DNA of 64,000 bases. Origin: Staphylococcus sp. IVB6181. Its GTDB lineage: Bacteria; Bacillota; Bacilli; Staphylococcales; Staphylococcaceae. Shown here piece after piece: positions 19,443-28,644 of the stretch (its first letter is position 1; each line of letters starts with the position of its first letter). The stretch covers positions 2,273,822 through 2,337,821 of the forward strand of contig NZ_CP095096.1 in NCBI RefSeq assembly GCF_025561445.1. Reading direction: 5' to 3'. The notes beneath the pieces were generated by a model. It did not search any database. It worked only from the letters and a program-made list of their open reading frames with translations, and was not told where the DNA came from. The translations under genes and the position numbers were made by a program.

Positions 19443-22289
19443 TTATACATTTTGAGGAGTGTCTCGTTCTAATACTGTTTTCAAATATTTTCCGGTATAA
19501 GAATCTTTAGAGGCTGCGATTTCTTCAGGTGTACCTGTTGCGACAATCGTACCGCCGCCGTCGCCGCCTTCAGGTCCTAAATCTATCAGATAATCTGCAG
19601 TTTTAATGACATCTAAGTTGTGTTCGATAATCACAACAGTGTCGCCGTTATCTACGATACGATTCAACACTTTCAAGAGACGATTGATATCGTCCACATG
19701 CAAGCCTGTTGTCGGTTCGTCTAAAATATAAATCGAGCGTCCTGTAGAACGTTTATGCAGCTCTGAAGCCAGTTTTACACGCTGTGCTTCACCGCCGGAT
19801 AATGTTGTCGCAGGTTGGCCTAAACGCACATAACCTAATCCCACATCGACAAGTGTTTGTAGTTTGCGTTTGATTTTAGGGATATTTTCAAAGAAGTGTG
19901 TCGCTTCTTCTGCAGTCATATCCAATACTTCTGCGATGTTTTTACCTTTGTATGTGACTTCTAATGTCTCACGGTTGTAGCGATTACCACCGCAAACTTC
20001 GCAAGGAACATAAACATCCGGCAAGAAGTGCATTTCGATTTTAATAATACCGTCGCCTTTACAAGCTTCGCAGCGTCCGCCTTTAACGTTGAAGCTGAAA
20101 CGTCCTTTTTGGTACCCTCTGATTTTCGCTTCGTTCGTTGACGCAAAGACATCGCGGATATCATCAAAGACACCTGTATAAGTCGCAGGGTTGGAACGCG
20201 GTGTACGTCCGATTGGAGATTGGTCGATATCAATGACTTTATCTAATTGATCGATACCTTCAATTTCATCTACCTTGCCGGGTCTTGCTTTAGCACGGTT
20301 GATTTTTTGCGCTAGTGTTTTATACAGCACTTCGTTTACTAATGAACTTTTACCTGAACCTGACACACCAGTCACAACTGTCATAGTTGATAGCGGGAAA
20401 TCCACATCTACATTTTTCAAGTTGTTGCTTTGCGCCCCGTGTACTTTTAATTTGCGGTCTGTAACCGGTCTGCGGTATTCAGGGACTTCAATACGTTTTT
20501 TGCCGCTGAGGTATTGGCCTGTCAGTGATTTAGAATTACGCATCACTTGTTTAGGTGTGCCCGCTGCTACAATTTCACCGCCGTGTTCGCCTGCACCCGG
20601 TCCTACATCGACAAGATAATCCGCTTCTCTCATCGTATCATCATCATGTTCTACAACAATCAGTGTATTGCCTAAATCACGCATCTCTTTCAATGTATTG
20701 ATTAAGCGGTCATTGTCTCTCTGATGGAGCCCGATAGATGGTTCATCCAAGACATACAATACACCAGACAATCTCGAACCGATTTGTGTAGCTAAACGGA
20801 TACGTTGTGCTTCACCGCCGGATAGCGTACCTGATGAACGATTCAATGTCAGATAATCCAAGCCTACGTTATTCAAGAAATAAAGTCTTGAAATAATTTC
20901 TTTTAAAATCAAGTCTGCGATTTTACGGTCTTGGCTGGATAAATCAATATTTTCAAAGAAATGGAGTGCTTCTTTAATAGAGTATTCAACCACTTCTCCG
21001 ATATTCAAGCCTGATACGTAGACAGATAGTGCTTCTTGGCTTAAACGTTTGCCGTGGCACGTTTCACATGGCAGTTCTGTCATATATTTCTGCATCATTT
21101 CGCGTACATATTCTGATGGCGATTCATGATAACGGCGTTCGATATTCGGAATCACACCTTCGAATTCCATCGTTCTTGTACGTGTCGTTCCGTTTTTCTG
21201 TCCGAAAGTAAATGTAATTTCTTTACCTTTAGAGCCATATAAAATAATATCTTTTTGACGTTCTGTCAGTTTTTTGAACGGTTTATCCATATTGATTTTA
21301 TATACTTCAGCTACACGTTTTAACAATGTAGGATAGAAGTCAGAGCTTTTCGGTTCCCAAGGCACAATCGCCCCTTCGCTTAATGACTTATTTGGATCTG
21401 GAATCACTAAATCAATATCCACTTTCAGCTTTTGGCCCAGCCCGTCACATGTCGGACAAGCTCCGAACGGACTGTTGAAACTGAACATACGCGGTTCAAG
21501 TTCTCCGATACTGAACCCGCAAATCGGACATGCATGATTTTCAGAGAACTTCATTTCTTCGCCGTCAATGACATCGACTGTTAAATTGCCTTCTGCTAAT
21601 TCTAAAGCCGTCTCAATTGAATCTGCTAAACGTGTTTCAATGCCTTCTTTAACAACAAGACGATCCACCACAACTTCAATTGTGTGATTTTTGTTTTTGT
21701 CTAATTCCGGCACATCATTAATATCTCTGATTTCGCCGTCTACTCTGACACGCACATAACCTTTTTTACTGATGTCTTGAAGCAGTTTTTCATGCGACCC
21801 TTTGCGGTGATTTACAATCGGTGCCATGAGTTGGATTTTAGTACGTTCTTCCAGTTCTAAAATGCGGTCTGCCATTTGCTGAACAGTTTGCGATTCGATT
21901 TCGATGCCGTGATGCGGACAAAATGCTTTACCGACACGTGCATACAACAAACGAATATAGTCATAAATCTCTGTAACTGTCGCTACAGTCGATCTCGGGT
22001 TTTTGCTTGTTGTCTTCTGGTCGATTGAAATCGCTGGGGATAAACCTTCAATCGTATCTACATCCGGTTTATCCATTTGTCCTAAGAATTGACGTGCATA
22101 AGCACTTAAGGATTCTACATAACGTCTTTGCCCTTCCGCATAGATAGTATCGAATGCTAAGGAAGACTTACCAGAACCTGATAAGCCTGTCATGACGATC
22201 AATTTATTTTTCGGCAGTTCCACATTCACATTCTTTAAGTTATTCTCACGTGCACCTTTTACAACAATTGATGGATCTTTCTTACTCAC
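19443..22289 (-). CDS. uvrA: Excinuclease ABC subunit A
   Basis: A 948-residue UvrA, the ATPase that scans DNA for damage and loads UvrB in nucleotide excision repair. [14 protein letters not shown] and [14 protein letters not shown] are the two Walker A loops; [28 protein letters not shown] and [27 protein letters not shown] hold the zinc-binding cysteines; two [11 protein letters not shown] signatures are present. The frame opens 22 codons upstream inside uvrB, but GTG at 22289 ([12 protein letters not shown]) has GAGGTG 6 nt before it and gives the same length as in S. aureus. It follows uvrB after 10 nt. Confidence 0.96.
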   Translation of the reverse strand: MSKKDPSIVVKGARENNLKNVNVELPKNKLIVMTGLSGSGKSSLAFDTIYAEGQRRYVESLSAYARQFLGQMDKPDVDTIEGLSPAISIDQKTTSKNPRSTVATVTEIYDYIRLLYARVGKAFCPHHGIEIESQTVQQMADRILELEERTKIQLMAPIVNHRKGSHEKLLQDISKKGYVRVRVDGEIRDINDVPELDKNKNHTIEVVVDRLVVKEGIETRLADSIETALELAEGNLTVDVIDGEEMKFSENHACPICGFSIGELEPRMFSFNSPFGACPTCDGLGQKLKVDIDLVIPDPNKSLSEGAIVPWEPKSSDFYPTLLKRVAEVYKINMDKPFKKLTERQKDIILYGSKGKEITFTFGQKNGTTRTRTMEFEGVIPNIERRYHESPSEYVREMMQKYMTELPCETCHGKRLSQEALSVYVSGLNIGEVVEYSIKEALHFFENIDLSSQDRKIADLILKEIISRLYFLNNVGLDYLTLNRSSGTLSGGEAQRIRLATQIGSRLSGVLYVLDEPSIGLHQRDNDRLINTLKEMRDLGNTLIVVEHDDDTMREADYLVDVGPGAGEHGGEIVAAGTPKQVMRNSKSLTGQYLSGKKRIEVPEYRRPVTDRKLKVHGAQSNNLKNVDVDFPLSTMTVVTGVSGSGKSSLVNEVLYKTLAQKINRAKARPGKVDEIEGIDQLDKVIDIDQSPIGRTPRSNPATYTGVFDDIRDVFASTNEAKIRGYQKGRFSFNVKGGRCEACKGDGIIKIEMHFLPDVYVPCEVCGGNRYNRETLEVTYKGKNIAEVLDMTAEEATHFFENIPKIKRKLQTLVDVGLGYVRLGQPATTLSGGEAQRVKLASELHKRSTGRSIYILDEPTTGLHVDDINRLLKVLNRIVDNGDTVVIIEHNLDVIKTADYLIDLGPEGGDGGGTIVATGTPEEIAASKDSYTGKYLKTVLERDTPQNV

Positions 22290-22299
22290 CCGCGTCACC

Positions 22300-24282
22300 T
22301 CATCTTTCTGCTTTGAGTTCAAACAACATGTCTCGTAATTCTGTTGCTCTTTCAAAGTCTAATGCTTTTGCTGCTTGTTTCATTTCTTTTTCTACATTTT
22401 CAATCGTTTTTTCACGTTCTTTTTTCGTTAATTTCTTAGGTACTACTTTTTGTTCTTGTTCGTTTTCTTCTTCTGTTTCCACAGTAGCACTGATAACATC
22501 ATGAATTTTCTTCTTGATTGTTTTCGGTGTAATACCATGTTCTTCGTTATACGCTTGTTGAATCTTGCGACGGCGTTCTGTTTCATCCATCGCATATTTC
22601 ATAGAATCTGTAATTTTGTCTGCGTACATAATCACTTGCCCATGCTCGTTACGTGCTGCACGGCCAATAGTTTGAACTAACGAACGCTCTGAACGCAAGA
22701 AACCTTCTTTATCTGCATCAAGTATCACCACTAACGATACTTCCGGTATATCGATACCTTCTCTTAATAAGTTGATACCGACAACCGCATCATAAGTGCC
22801 CATTCTTAAGTCGCGAATGATTTCGATACGTTCTAATGTCTTGATTTCAGAATGCAGATAGTTGACTTTGATACCTGCTTCTTTCATATAAGTCGTTAAA
22901 TCTTCACTCATTTTTTTCGTTAATGTCGTAATGAGTACACGTTCGTTTTTATCGATTCTATCTTGAATCTCGCTTAATAAATCATCAATTTGATTTTTCG
23001 TCGGACGGACATCTATTTTAGGGTCCAGCAATCCTGTCGGTCGAATAATCTGCTCAACCACTTCATCTGAATGTTCTAATTCATAAGGACCTGGTGTTGC
23101 TGAAACGTAAACCAATTGATGTGCTTTCTTTTCAAACTCTTCAAACGTTAAAGGTCTGTTATCTAAAGCACTCGGCAATCTGAAACCGTGATCGATCAGC
23201 ACTTGTTTACGTGCTCTGTCACCGTTATACATCCCTCTGATTTGCGGTAAAGTCACGTGTGATTCATCAATCATAATCAGCCAATCATCACCGAAATAAT
23301 CAAGCAACGTATAAGGTGTAGAACCATAGTCTCTTAAGTTCAAATGCACAGAATAGTTCTCGATTCCTGAAACAAAGCCCATCTCTCTCATCATTTCCAA
23401 ATCATAGTTGGTACGTTGTTCCAGTCTTTGCGCTTCTAACAATTTATTATTTTCTCTTAAATATTTCAGACGGTCTGCAAGTTCCTTTTCAATACGTTGG
23501 ATGGCTAACTCTAACTTTTCATCACGCGTTACGAAGTGGGATGCCGGATATATAGAGAAGTGGTCTCTTTCACGCAGTACTTCTCCTGTTAAATAGTTCA
23601 CTTCGCTGATACGATCGATTTCATCACCGAAGAATTCGACACGAATACACATTTCATCACGAGACGCCGGGAAGACTTCTACCACATCGCCGCGTACTCT
23701 GAATGTGCCGCGTTTGAAGTCGATATCGTTACGTGTATATTGGATATCAACTAATCCACGCAAGAATTGGCTGCGGTCCATTTCCATGCCTCGACGCACG
23801 TTGACAACTAAACTGCTGTATTCAGACGGATCCCCTAAACCAAAGATACTGCTGACACTGGCAACTACAATTACATCATCGCGCTCGAATAATGAACTTG
23901 TAGCTGAGTGGCGTAATTGGTCGATTTCATCGTTAATTGTCGCATCTTTTTCGATAAATGTATCCGTAGAGGGTACATAAGCTTCTGGTTGATAATAATC
24001 ATAGAAACTGACAAAATATTCTACTCTGTTTTCTGGGAAAAATGCTTTGAATTCGTTATATAACTGACCTGCTAAAGTCTTGTTGTGGGCAAGTACTAAT
24101 GTAGGCTTGCCGGCTTGTTGAATTACGTTGCTCATTGTGAAAGTTTTACCTGTCCCTGTTGCACCGAGCAAAGTTTGATGATGTTTGCCTTCCTTAATTC
24201 CTTTAGAAATCTTTTCAATTGCGGCAGGCTGGTCTCCTTGAGGTGTAAACTCTGAAACCACTTTAAATGGATGATGTTCCAT
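22300..24282 (-). CDS. uvrB: Excinuclease ABC subunit B
   Basis: A 660-residue UvrB, the damage-verification helicase of nucleotide excision repair. GATGTGKT near residue 41 is Walker [19 protein letters not shown] is the beta-hairpin that probes the lesion; DESH motif and QTIGRAARN (motif VI) follow; the C-terminal UVR domain ([23 protein letters not shown]) contacts UvrC. The ATG follows AAGGAGG at a rather long 11-nt spacing. It is first in uvrBA, with a promoter and LexA-like box about 215-255 nt upstream. Confidence 0.96.
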   Translation of the reverse strand: MEHHPFKVVSEFTPQGDQPAAIEKISKGIKEGKHHQTLLGATGTGKTFTMSNVIQQAGKPTLVLAHNKTLAGQLYNEFKAFFPENRVEYFVSFYDYYQPEAYVPSTDTFIEKDATINDEIDQLRHSATSSLFERDDVIVVASVSSIFGLGDPSEYSSLVVNVRRGMEMDRSQFLRGLVDIQYTRNDIDFKRGTFRVRGDVVEVFPASRDEMCIRVEFFGDEIDRISEVNYLTGEVLRERDHFSIYPASHFVTRDEKLELAIQRIEKELADRLKYLRENNKLLEAQRLEQRTNYDLEMMREMGFVSGIENYSVHLNLRDYGSTPYTLLDYFGDDWLIMIDESHVTLPQIRGMYNGDRARKQVLIDHGFRLPSALDNRPLTFEEFEKKAHQLVYVSATPGPYELEHSDEVVEQIIRPTGLLDPKIDVRPTKNQIDDLLSEIQDRIDKNERVLITTLTKKMSEDLTTYMKEAGIKVNYLHSEIKTLERIEIIRDLRMGTYDAVVGINLLREGIDIPEVSLVVILDADKEGFLRSERSLVQTIGRAARNEHGQVIMYADKITDSMKYAMDETERRRKIQQAYNEEHGITPKTIKKKIHDVISATVETEEENEQEQKVVPKKLTKKEREKTIENVEKEMKQAAKALDFERATELRDMLFELKAER

Positions 24283-24340
24283 ATATCAGGTATCCTCCTT
24301 TTTATACGATGCATACTGTAGCGTCTCTAAAATATAAATA

Positions 24341-24369
24341 GGCTGAGACATTCCACCATTGTCCCAACC
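24341..24369. repeat. GGCTGGGACA-type intergenic hairpin, degenerate
   Basis: GGCTGAGACA and TGTCCCAACC pair over 10 bp (with wobble) around a 9-nt loop. This resembles the GGCTGGGACA...TGTCCCAGCC hairpins common between staphylococcal genes. The one in this window lies in the uvrB leader. Confidence 0.45.
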
Positions 24370-24495
24370 GTTCACTTCATGTTGAGATTGCAATTAAACT
24401 TGTTAATTCGCAACTTCTCAATTTTTATATAATCTTTCTATTTACTCTATTTATACTCTTAATTACTTGTTTTCAAACTATTTACATCACTTAGT

Positions 24496-24525
24496 ATTAT
24501 AACATATCATGTCAAAGAAATACAA
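24496..24525 (-). promoter_or_regulatory. Promoter of uvrBA
   Basis: On the minus strand TTGTAT, 18-nt spacer, TATAAT with an extended -10 (TGT before TATAAT). The -35 hexamer overlaps a LexA-like box. Confidence 0.6.
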
Positions 24526-24536
24526 ACATCTGTTCG
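24523..24536 (+). promoter_or_regulatory. LexA (SOS) box of uvrBA
   Basis: CAAACATCTGTTCG matches 12 of 14 positions of the Gram-positive SOS box CGAACRNRYGTTYG and overlaps the -35 element of uvrB, a classical SOS gene. Confidence 0.55.
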
Positions 24537-24560
24537 TAAAATAGAAGTTTTTTGCCAAAC

Positions 24561-24590
24561 AAAAAAGCACTTGTCTCTGCTTTGACAAGT
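24561..24590 (-). terminator. Terminator of csbA
   Basis: On the minus strand ACTTGTC/GACAAGT stem with an 8-nt loop followed by GCTTTTTTG. Confidence 0.82.
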
Positions 24591-24604
24591 ACCTGTATTG
24601 CAAT

Positions 24605-24847
24605 TTAACGGTCATCTTCATGATGTTGATGCAGTTTTAATTGATCCACGATGACAAAGCCTGCCAACAATGAAACGACATCTATAAATATAATCCACTC
24701 GCTGTGAAAGAATCCTTTATAAATCGAACCACCGATTAACATCAACGTTACAATTGCACCGACCCATTTGTTCTTAGTAACGACACTGAATAGTACCACT
24801 AAGATACAGGGGAAAAATGAGGCGCAAAGATACCAAATGAGAACCAT
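24605..24847 (-). CDS. csbA: CsbA family small membrane protein
   Basis: An 80-residue membrane protein with about three hydrophobic segments and a His/Asp-rich C-terminal tail (HQHHEDDR). Size, topology and position next to uvrB match CsbA of Bacillus, a SigB-controlled protein of unknown function. It starts 7 nt after the HD-domain gene and shares its transcript. No SigB promoter was seen directly upstream. Confidence 0.75.
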   Translation of the reverse strand: MVLIWYLCASFFPCILVVLFSVVTKNKWVGAIVTLMLIGGSIYKGFFHSEWIIFIDVVSLLAGFVIVDQLKLHQHHEDDR

Positions 24848-24854
24848 TTGTCAG

Positions 24855-25496
24855 TCACCCATCTCTTTTATTTAAAATTGACATCGTCAACTCACGCAAT
24901 TCTGAACGCGGAATAAAGTTTTCTGTCAGCATTTCTGGTATCACATTATCGATAAAGTCTTGTACGGAGACCAAATGATCAAACTGCATAATTGTTTCTA
25001 ATGACATTTCATAAATTTCGAAGAATAACGAATCCGGATTACGCTTTTGAATTTCTCCGAATGTTTCATAAAGCAAATCTATTTTATCTGCGACAGCTAA
25101 AATCTGACCTTCTAATGAATCATCTTTGCCTTCTTGCAGACGCTCTCTATACACATCTTGATATTCCTCTGGGAATTCTTCTCTGATAAAATTATCTACC
25201 ATTTCCTCTTCCACTTGAGAAAACAACTTTTTTAAATCACTGCTCGCATATTTAACCGGGGTTTTGATATCTCCTGTAAATACTTCCGCAAAGTCATGAT
25301 TTAAAGCCTTTTCATATAAACTCTTCCAATCAATCGTATTGCCGTGCTGTTCTTCTACTGTACCTAAATATTGTGCAATTTTAGTCACTTTAAATGAATG
25401 TGCTGCTACATTATGCTCAAAATACTTAAACTTACCAGGCAAGCGTATCAGCTTTTCTAAATCAGACAGTCTTTTAAAATATTGATGTACACCCAC
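24855..25496 (-). CDS. HD-domain hydrolase, YfbR-like 5'-nucleotidase
   Basis: A 213-residue HD-family metal-dependent phosphohydrolase. The metal ligands are visible as AAHSFKV (His33), NHDFAEVFTGD (His67, Asp68) and AVADKIDLLYE near residue 134. The NHDFAEVFTGDIKTPVKY stretch is typical of YfbR-type 5'-deoxynucleotidases that dephosphorylate dNMPs. The start is GTG at 25496, preceded by GGGGTGA. It is first in a two-gene unit with csbA. The substrate is inferred from family resemblance only. Confidence 0.8.
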   Translation of the reverse strand: MGVHQYFKRLSDLEKLIRLPGKFKYFEHNVAAHSFKVTKIAQYLGTVEEQHGNTIDWKSLYEKALNHDFAEVFTGDIKTPVKYASSDLKKLFSQVEEEMVDNFIREEFPEEYQDVYRERLQEGKDDSLEGQILAVADKIDLLYETFGEIQKRNPDSLFFEIYEMSLETIMQFDHLVSVQDFIDNVIPEMLTENFIPRSELRELTMSILNKRDG

Positions 25497-25528
25497 GTTG
25501 AGCTCACCCCTTATCTATTTAATCGAAT

Positions 25529-25558
25529 ATTATACGCGCATGTCTTCGCATTGCGCAA
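25529..25558 (-). promoter_or_regulatory. Promoter of the HD hydrolase-csbA unit
   Basis: On the minus strand TTGCGC, 18-nt spacer, TATAAT, ending 33 nt before the GTG start codon. Confidence 0.5.
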
Positions 25559-25782
25559 GCACTTTGAAAACATATCATTCAAGTTCATTCAAACACTTTT
25601 TATTTTCTATTCAAAATATATTGATGCTTTGTCAAAGAAATTTCTTATTCATCCGCATTTCATATAAGAACAACCTGAATACTAAAAGTTGATTTAACTT
25701 TACCATTTTCAACGGTGACTTTAAATTAATATTACCCTTTCTCAAGCAATTTTTCGATTTCAATTATACATAGCACAAGATA

Positions 25783-25816
25783 CAAAAAAAGCACCGTCCT
25801 CAAAAGAGAACAGTGC
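25783..25816 (-). terminator. Terminator of the LysM-CHAP gene
   Basis: On the minus strand GCACTGTTCTC/GAGGACGGTGC stem (with G-U pairs) and TTTT loop followed by seven T. Confidence 0.82.
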
Positions 25817-25833
25817 GCTATATCAATTATTTA

Positions 25834-26802
25834 TTAGTGGATGTAGTTATATCCGCCTGCTTGACCTGCTGAAATTGTACGTGAAGTTACAACACCTGGG
25901 CCGTAACCGTAGTTCATTTCAGATACGCGAACTGAACCGTCGCTGTTAACACCTTCAACGTATGCTACGTGACCGTAAGCACCTGCTGATGATTGCATGA
26001 TTGAACCAGCTGCTGGTGTATTGTTAACTGTACGTCCTGCCGCTGCTGCTGCGTTCGCCCAGTTATTTGCATTACCCCAAGTTGATCCGATGTTGCCGCC
26101 TGCACGACTGAATGCATAATAAGTACATTGTCCTGCAGTGTATAAGTTAGCACCTGAATAGTAAGATGGTGCACTTGTTTGGTATGATGGAGCGCTGTAT
26201 GAAGCTGCTGGCGCACTGTATGTTTCAGTAGCGTTGTAAGCTGGTGCTTCATAGCTTGTATAATTTGTATTGTAGCTGTTGTAAGCTGCATCTGATGTAT
26301 AGTTTACAGGTGCTGCTGTTGTATTTGCCGGTGCATCGTAGTTTGCAGCTGCTTTTGGAGCTGCTGTATCTTGTTTTGATTGTGATGCTTGTGCTTCAGT
26401 TGGTACAGCTTTACCAGTATATAATGCTTCTAAATGTGTTGCGCCTTTTTCTGAAACTGCTAAGATATCTCCAGGTAAGATAACGTGAGAAACACCTGGG
26501 TTTAATTTGTACAATGTATCTAATGTAATATTATGTGCTTTTGCGATTGATTTTAAAGTATCTCCAGCTTTGACTTCTACAACGTCTGTGTCAGGTAAAA
26601 CTAGAGAAGTCTCTTTTTTAACTTCATCTTGGTTTAATTGGTTTAAATTTTTAATCTCGTCTGTAGTAGTGGCAAACAAAGCTGCAACTTCGCTTAACTT
26701 AGCATCTTCTTTAACTACGTGTGTTTGTTCTGCAGATGCAACACCATTTAATGATGTTAGTAAAGTTAGTGATGATGCTGATAGTAATAAAGCTTTCTTC
26801 AT
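25834..26802 (-). CDS. Secreted LysM-CHAP cell wall hydrolase
   Basis: A 322-residue secreted protein. Residues 1-24 are a Sec signal peptide cut at ASA|E. A divergent LysM lies at about 28-72 and a clear LysM at about 74-120 ([20 protein letters not shown]). A Tyr/Ser/Ala/Thr-rich linker spans about 130-215, and a C-terminal CHAP domain follows with Cys226 ([10 protein letters not shown]), His278 (GHVAYVE) and Glu295/Asn297 (SEMNY). CHAP domains cut peptidoglycan stem or bridge peptides as amidases or endopeptidases. It resembles Sle1/SsaA-type autolysins. A perfect WalR motif and an extended -10 promoter lie upstream, so WalKR control is likely. Strong codon bias suggests high expression. 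Confidence 0.9.
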   Translation of the reverse strand: MKKALLLSASSLTLLTSLNGVASAEQTHVVKEDAKLSEVAALFATTTDEIKNLNQLNQDEVKKETSLVLPDTDVVEVKAGDTLKSIAKAHNITLDTLYKLNPGVSHVILPGDILAVSEKGATHLEALYTGKAVPTEAQASQSKQDTAAPKAAANYDAPANTTAAPVNYTSDAAYNSYNTNYTSYEAPAYNATETYSAPAASYSAPSYQTSAPSYYSGANLYTAGQCTYYAFSRAGGNIGSTWGNANNWANAAAAAGRTVNNTPAAGSIMQSSAGAYGHVAYVEGVNSDGSVRVSEMNYGYGPGVVTSRTISAGQAGGYNYIH

Positions 26803-26841
26803 TTATTATTTCATCCTTTGCTGTCAATTTGTAATGCATTC

Positions 26842-26850
26842 AATATAGCA
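26842..26850 (-). promoter_or_regulatory. Extended -10 promoter of the LysM-CHAP gene
   Basis: On the minus strand TGCTATATT, an extended -10 without a good -35, consistent with an activator-dependent promoter. Confidence 0.5.
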
Positions 26851-26873
26851 CAACTTTCCTACCCTGGGGGCAT

Positions 26874-26890
26874 TGTTATAATTTTGTAAT
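26874..26890 (+). promoter_or_regulatory. WalR binding site
   Basis: TGTTAT-AATTT-TGTAAT fits the WalR (YycF) consensus TGTWAH-N5-TGTWAH exactly. It lies about 40-55 nt upstream of the inferred transcription start of the LysM-CHAP gene, a suitable position for activation. Confidence 0.7.
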
Positions 26891-27074
26891 ATAATCGTTA
26901 TACTATCGTTTAAACTCTAAATTGGACAAACTTTCTGTCAATTAAAGCAAATCATAGGCATTTCAATGCTCGATAGGTTATTTAATAACTTTTCATGTCA
27001 CATAACAGTAATATTAATCTATGCATTAAACATCTAAAATTATTTTTATGCGATATACTTTTTTCGTTGCAGCA

Positions 27075-27082
27075 AAAGAAAA
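27075..27082 (+). repeat. Target site duplication, left copy
   Basis: AAAGAAAA directly abutting the left inverted repeat; identical to 28596-28603. Confidence 0.9.
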
Positions 27083-27105
27083 GGTTCTTCATCTTTTATG
27101 GTGGG
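27083..27105 (+). repeat. IS left inverted repeat
   Basis: Begins GGTTCTTCA and ends TGGTGGG; 19 of 23 positions match the right repeat read on the other strand. Confidence 0.92.
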
Positions 27106-27128
27106 AAGGTAAAACTTCCCGCCTTTTT
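27100..27128 (+). terminator. Terminator-like hairpin at the left end of the IS
   Basis: GGTGGGAAG/CTTCCCGCC stem with a 6-nt loop followed by TTTTTC. It partly overlaps the left inverted repeat and precedes the transposase gene, so it would stop transcription entering from outside. Confidence 0.65.
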
Positions 27129-27201
27129 CGATACACAAAAAGCGCAATTGCCTCTATAATTTAAAGTGACCAAACCCAAATTAAAGGAGACAAGTGCGCC
27201 T

Positions 27202-28521
27202 ATGTGTAATGATACATTAGAAATACTAAGAATAAAAGATAAAAATATCAAATTTGTTAGCCAAGATATTGATGTAATAGTAAAAGGAAAGAAGTCTACG
27301 GTTGTTAATGCTGTACTTACGTATAAGCCTTCGGCTTGTCCTTGCTGCGGAATTAAAAATGAAGGACAAATTCATAAGCATGGTAAACGAGTTTCTCGTA
27401 TTACCTTGCTTAAAACTCAAGGCTATAATACATATCTAAACTTAGCCAAACAGCGCTTTAAGTGTTTAGAGTGTAATACAACTTTTACTGCTGAAACTGA
27501 TGTCGTAGATAAGACACGATTTATTTCTAATTATGTGAATCAAAAAATAATTGAAGAAGCCACGAAAGTCAAAACAGAAATAGATACTGCAGAAGACAAC
27601 TGTGTTTCTCCATCTACAGTACGTCGTATTCGAAATAAAGCAGTCAATACTTTACTTATCAAGCCTTTCGATAATCTACCTGAACATTTGGCAATGGATG
27701 AATTTAGAAGTGTAAAGAGTGTGACTGGCTTAATGAGTTTTATATTTATTAACAATGACACACATGAATTTCTAGATGTCTTAGAAAACAGAACTTCGGG
27801 TTATTTAAAAGCTTATTTTGAACGCTTTGATCGAAAAAATAGACTTAAAGTTAAAACAATTACCATTGATATGTTTGAACCCTATTTATTCTTATTTAAA
27901 AAGCTCTTTCCTAATGCATCTATAATCTTTGATAGATTTCATATCGTTCAGCACATGAATAGAGAGTTAAACTTCTATCGCAGAGAAGTAATGAATCGTT
28001 ATAAAGACAAAGAAGGAAGGGAATACCCTGTTTTAAAGAACAAATGGAGACTTCTTTTAACAGACAAACGTAAACTCTTCATGATGGATGGTATTTGGGA
28101 TGGTTCCTTTAGATGTTATAAAAAAGGTTATGATCTAGTGAATTTTATGCTTCAAACAGATGAAAAGTTAAAAAATTCATACGAACTAGTACATGATTTA
28201 CGCGAAAGTTTAAAATTATGTAATTGGAAAGATTTTATCAATCGTTTGAACGACGTTGATAAAAACTCAATCAGTAAAAACATATGGAAAGTAGTAACAT
28301 TTTTTAGAAAGCATCAAGAAATACTTCGAAATACGATTTACAATCCCTTATTAAATAACGGTGCAATCGAGGGTATTAACAATAAAATAAAGCTAATTAA
28401 GCGAATTTCATATGGATACAGAAGTTTTAATAACTTAAGAAACCGTATAATGCTGGTATTTAGTTTATTTAAAAACAAAAAGAAAAAGACAACCAGACCC
28501 GTACATCGGATGGTTGTCTAA
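27202..28521 (+). CDS. tnp: ISL3-family transposase (IS1181-like)
   Basis: A 439-residue transposase. The N-terminus holds a Cys4 zinc finger (CPCCG...CLEC) and a helix-turn-helix around residue 140 (CVSPSTVRRIRNKAV). The catalytic DDE core is recognisable: MDEFRSVKS (first Asp), TIDMFEPYLFLFKKLFPNASIIFDRFH (second Asp), and NNGAIEGINNKIKLIKRISYGYRSF (Glu and ISL3 C-terminal signature). ATG at 27202 (MCND) gives the length known for IS1181; AAAGGAG lies about 13 nt upstream. The frame is intact with no frameshift. Confidence 0.93.
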   Translation: MCNDTLEILRIKDKNIKFVSQDIDVIVKGKKSTVVNAVLTYKPSACPCCGIKNEGQIHKHGKRVSRITLLKTQGYNTYLNLAKQRFKCLECNTTFTAETDVVDKTRFISNYVNQKIIEEATKVKTEIDTAEDNCVSPSTVRRIRNKAVNTLLIKPFDNLPEHLAMDEFRSVKSVTGLMSFIFINNDTHEFLDVLENRTSGYLKAYFERFDRKNRLKVKTITIDMFEPYLFLFKKLFPNASIIFDRFHIVQHMNRELNFYRREVMNRYKDKEGREYPVLKNKWRLLLTDKRKLFMMDGIWDGSFRCYKKGYDLVNFMLQTDEKLKNSYELVHDLRESLKLCNWKDFINRLNDVDKNSISKNIWKVVTFFRKHQEILRNTIYNPLLNNGAIEGINNKIKLIKRISYGYRSFNNLRNRIMLVFSLFKNKKKKTTRPVHRMVV

Positions 28522-28572
28522 ATGATAGAATTCGAAGAATTCCAATCAAAATTAAGTTCTTTAAATTATTCA

Positions 28573-28595
28573 CCCACCACAAATGGTGGAGAACC
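28573..28595 (-). repeat. IS right inverted repeat
   Basis: Read on the minus strand it begins GGTTCTCCA and ends TGGTGGG, matching the left end at 19 of 23 positions. Confidence 0.92.
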
Positions 28596-28603
28596 AAAGA
28601 AAA
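28596..28603 (+). repeat. Target site duplication, right copy
   Basis: AAAGAAAA directly abutting the right inverted repeat; on the minus strand it is the TTTTCTTT tail of the prfB terminator. Confidence 0.9.
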
Positions 28604-28628
28604 GACCAAGACATTTCCTGTCTTGGCC
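28596..28628 (-). terminator. Terminator of prfB
   Basis: On the minus strand GGCCAAGACA/TGTCTTGGTC stem with a 5-nt loop followed by TTTTCTTT. The T tract is the IS target site and was regenerated by the duplication, so termination should remain functional. Confidence 0.85.
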
Positions 28629-28644
28629 TTCATAAGTATAGAGA

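Larger units (their letters stand above)
24283..24604. other. 322-nt leader region upstream of uvrB
   Basis: It holds the uvrB leader, a degenerate staphylococcal GGCTGAGACA/TGTCCCAACC hairpin (24341-24369), the uvrB promoter (24496-24525), the LexA-like box (24523-24536) and the csbA terminator. No reading frame is supported. Confidence 0.6.
25497..25833. other. 337-nt intergenic region
   Basis: It holds the HD-gene promoter at its left end (25529-25558) and the terminator of the LysM-CHAP gene at its right end. The AT-rich middle contains nothing I recognise. Confidence 0.55.
27083..28595 (+). mobile_element. Complete ISL3-family insertion sequence, IS1181-like
   Basis: A 1513-bp element with 23-bp imperfect terminal inverted repeats (27083-27105 and 28573-28595, 19 of 23 identical, both starting GGTTCT), one transposase gene, and a perfect 8-bp target duplication AAAGAAAA on both sides (27075-27082, 28596-28603). 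Length, repeat size, duplication length and transposase match IS1181 of S. aureus. The intact repeats and frame suggest a recent, potentially active insertion. It sits between the LysM-CHAP gene and prfB, in the T-tract of the prfB terminator. Confidence 0.95.

Noticed and set aside
25965-26483. Gln/His-rich and Leu/Val-rich frames over the LysM-CHAP gene
   Set aside because: Shadows of the repetitive linker-coding DNA in other frames; no ribosome sites or domains.
26891-27074. Remnant gene between the LysM-CHAP gene and the IS
   Set aside because: AT-rich with stops in all frames; it is upstream regulatory DNA of the hydrolase gene.
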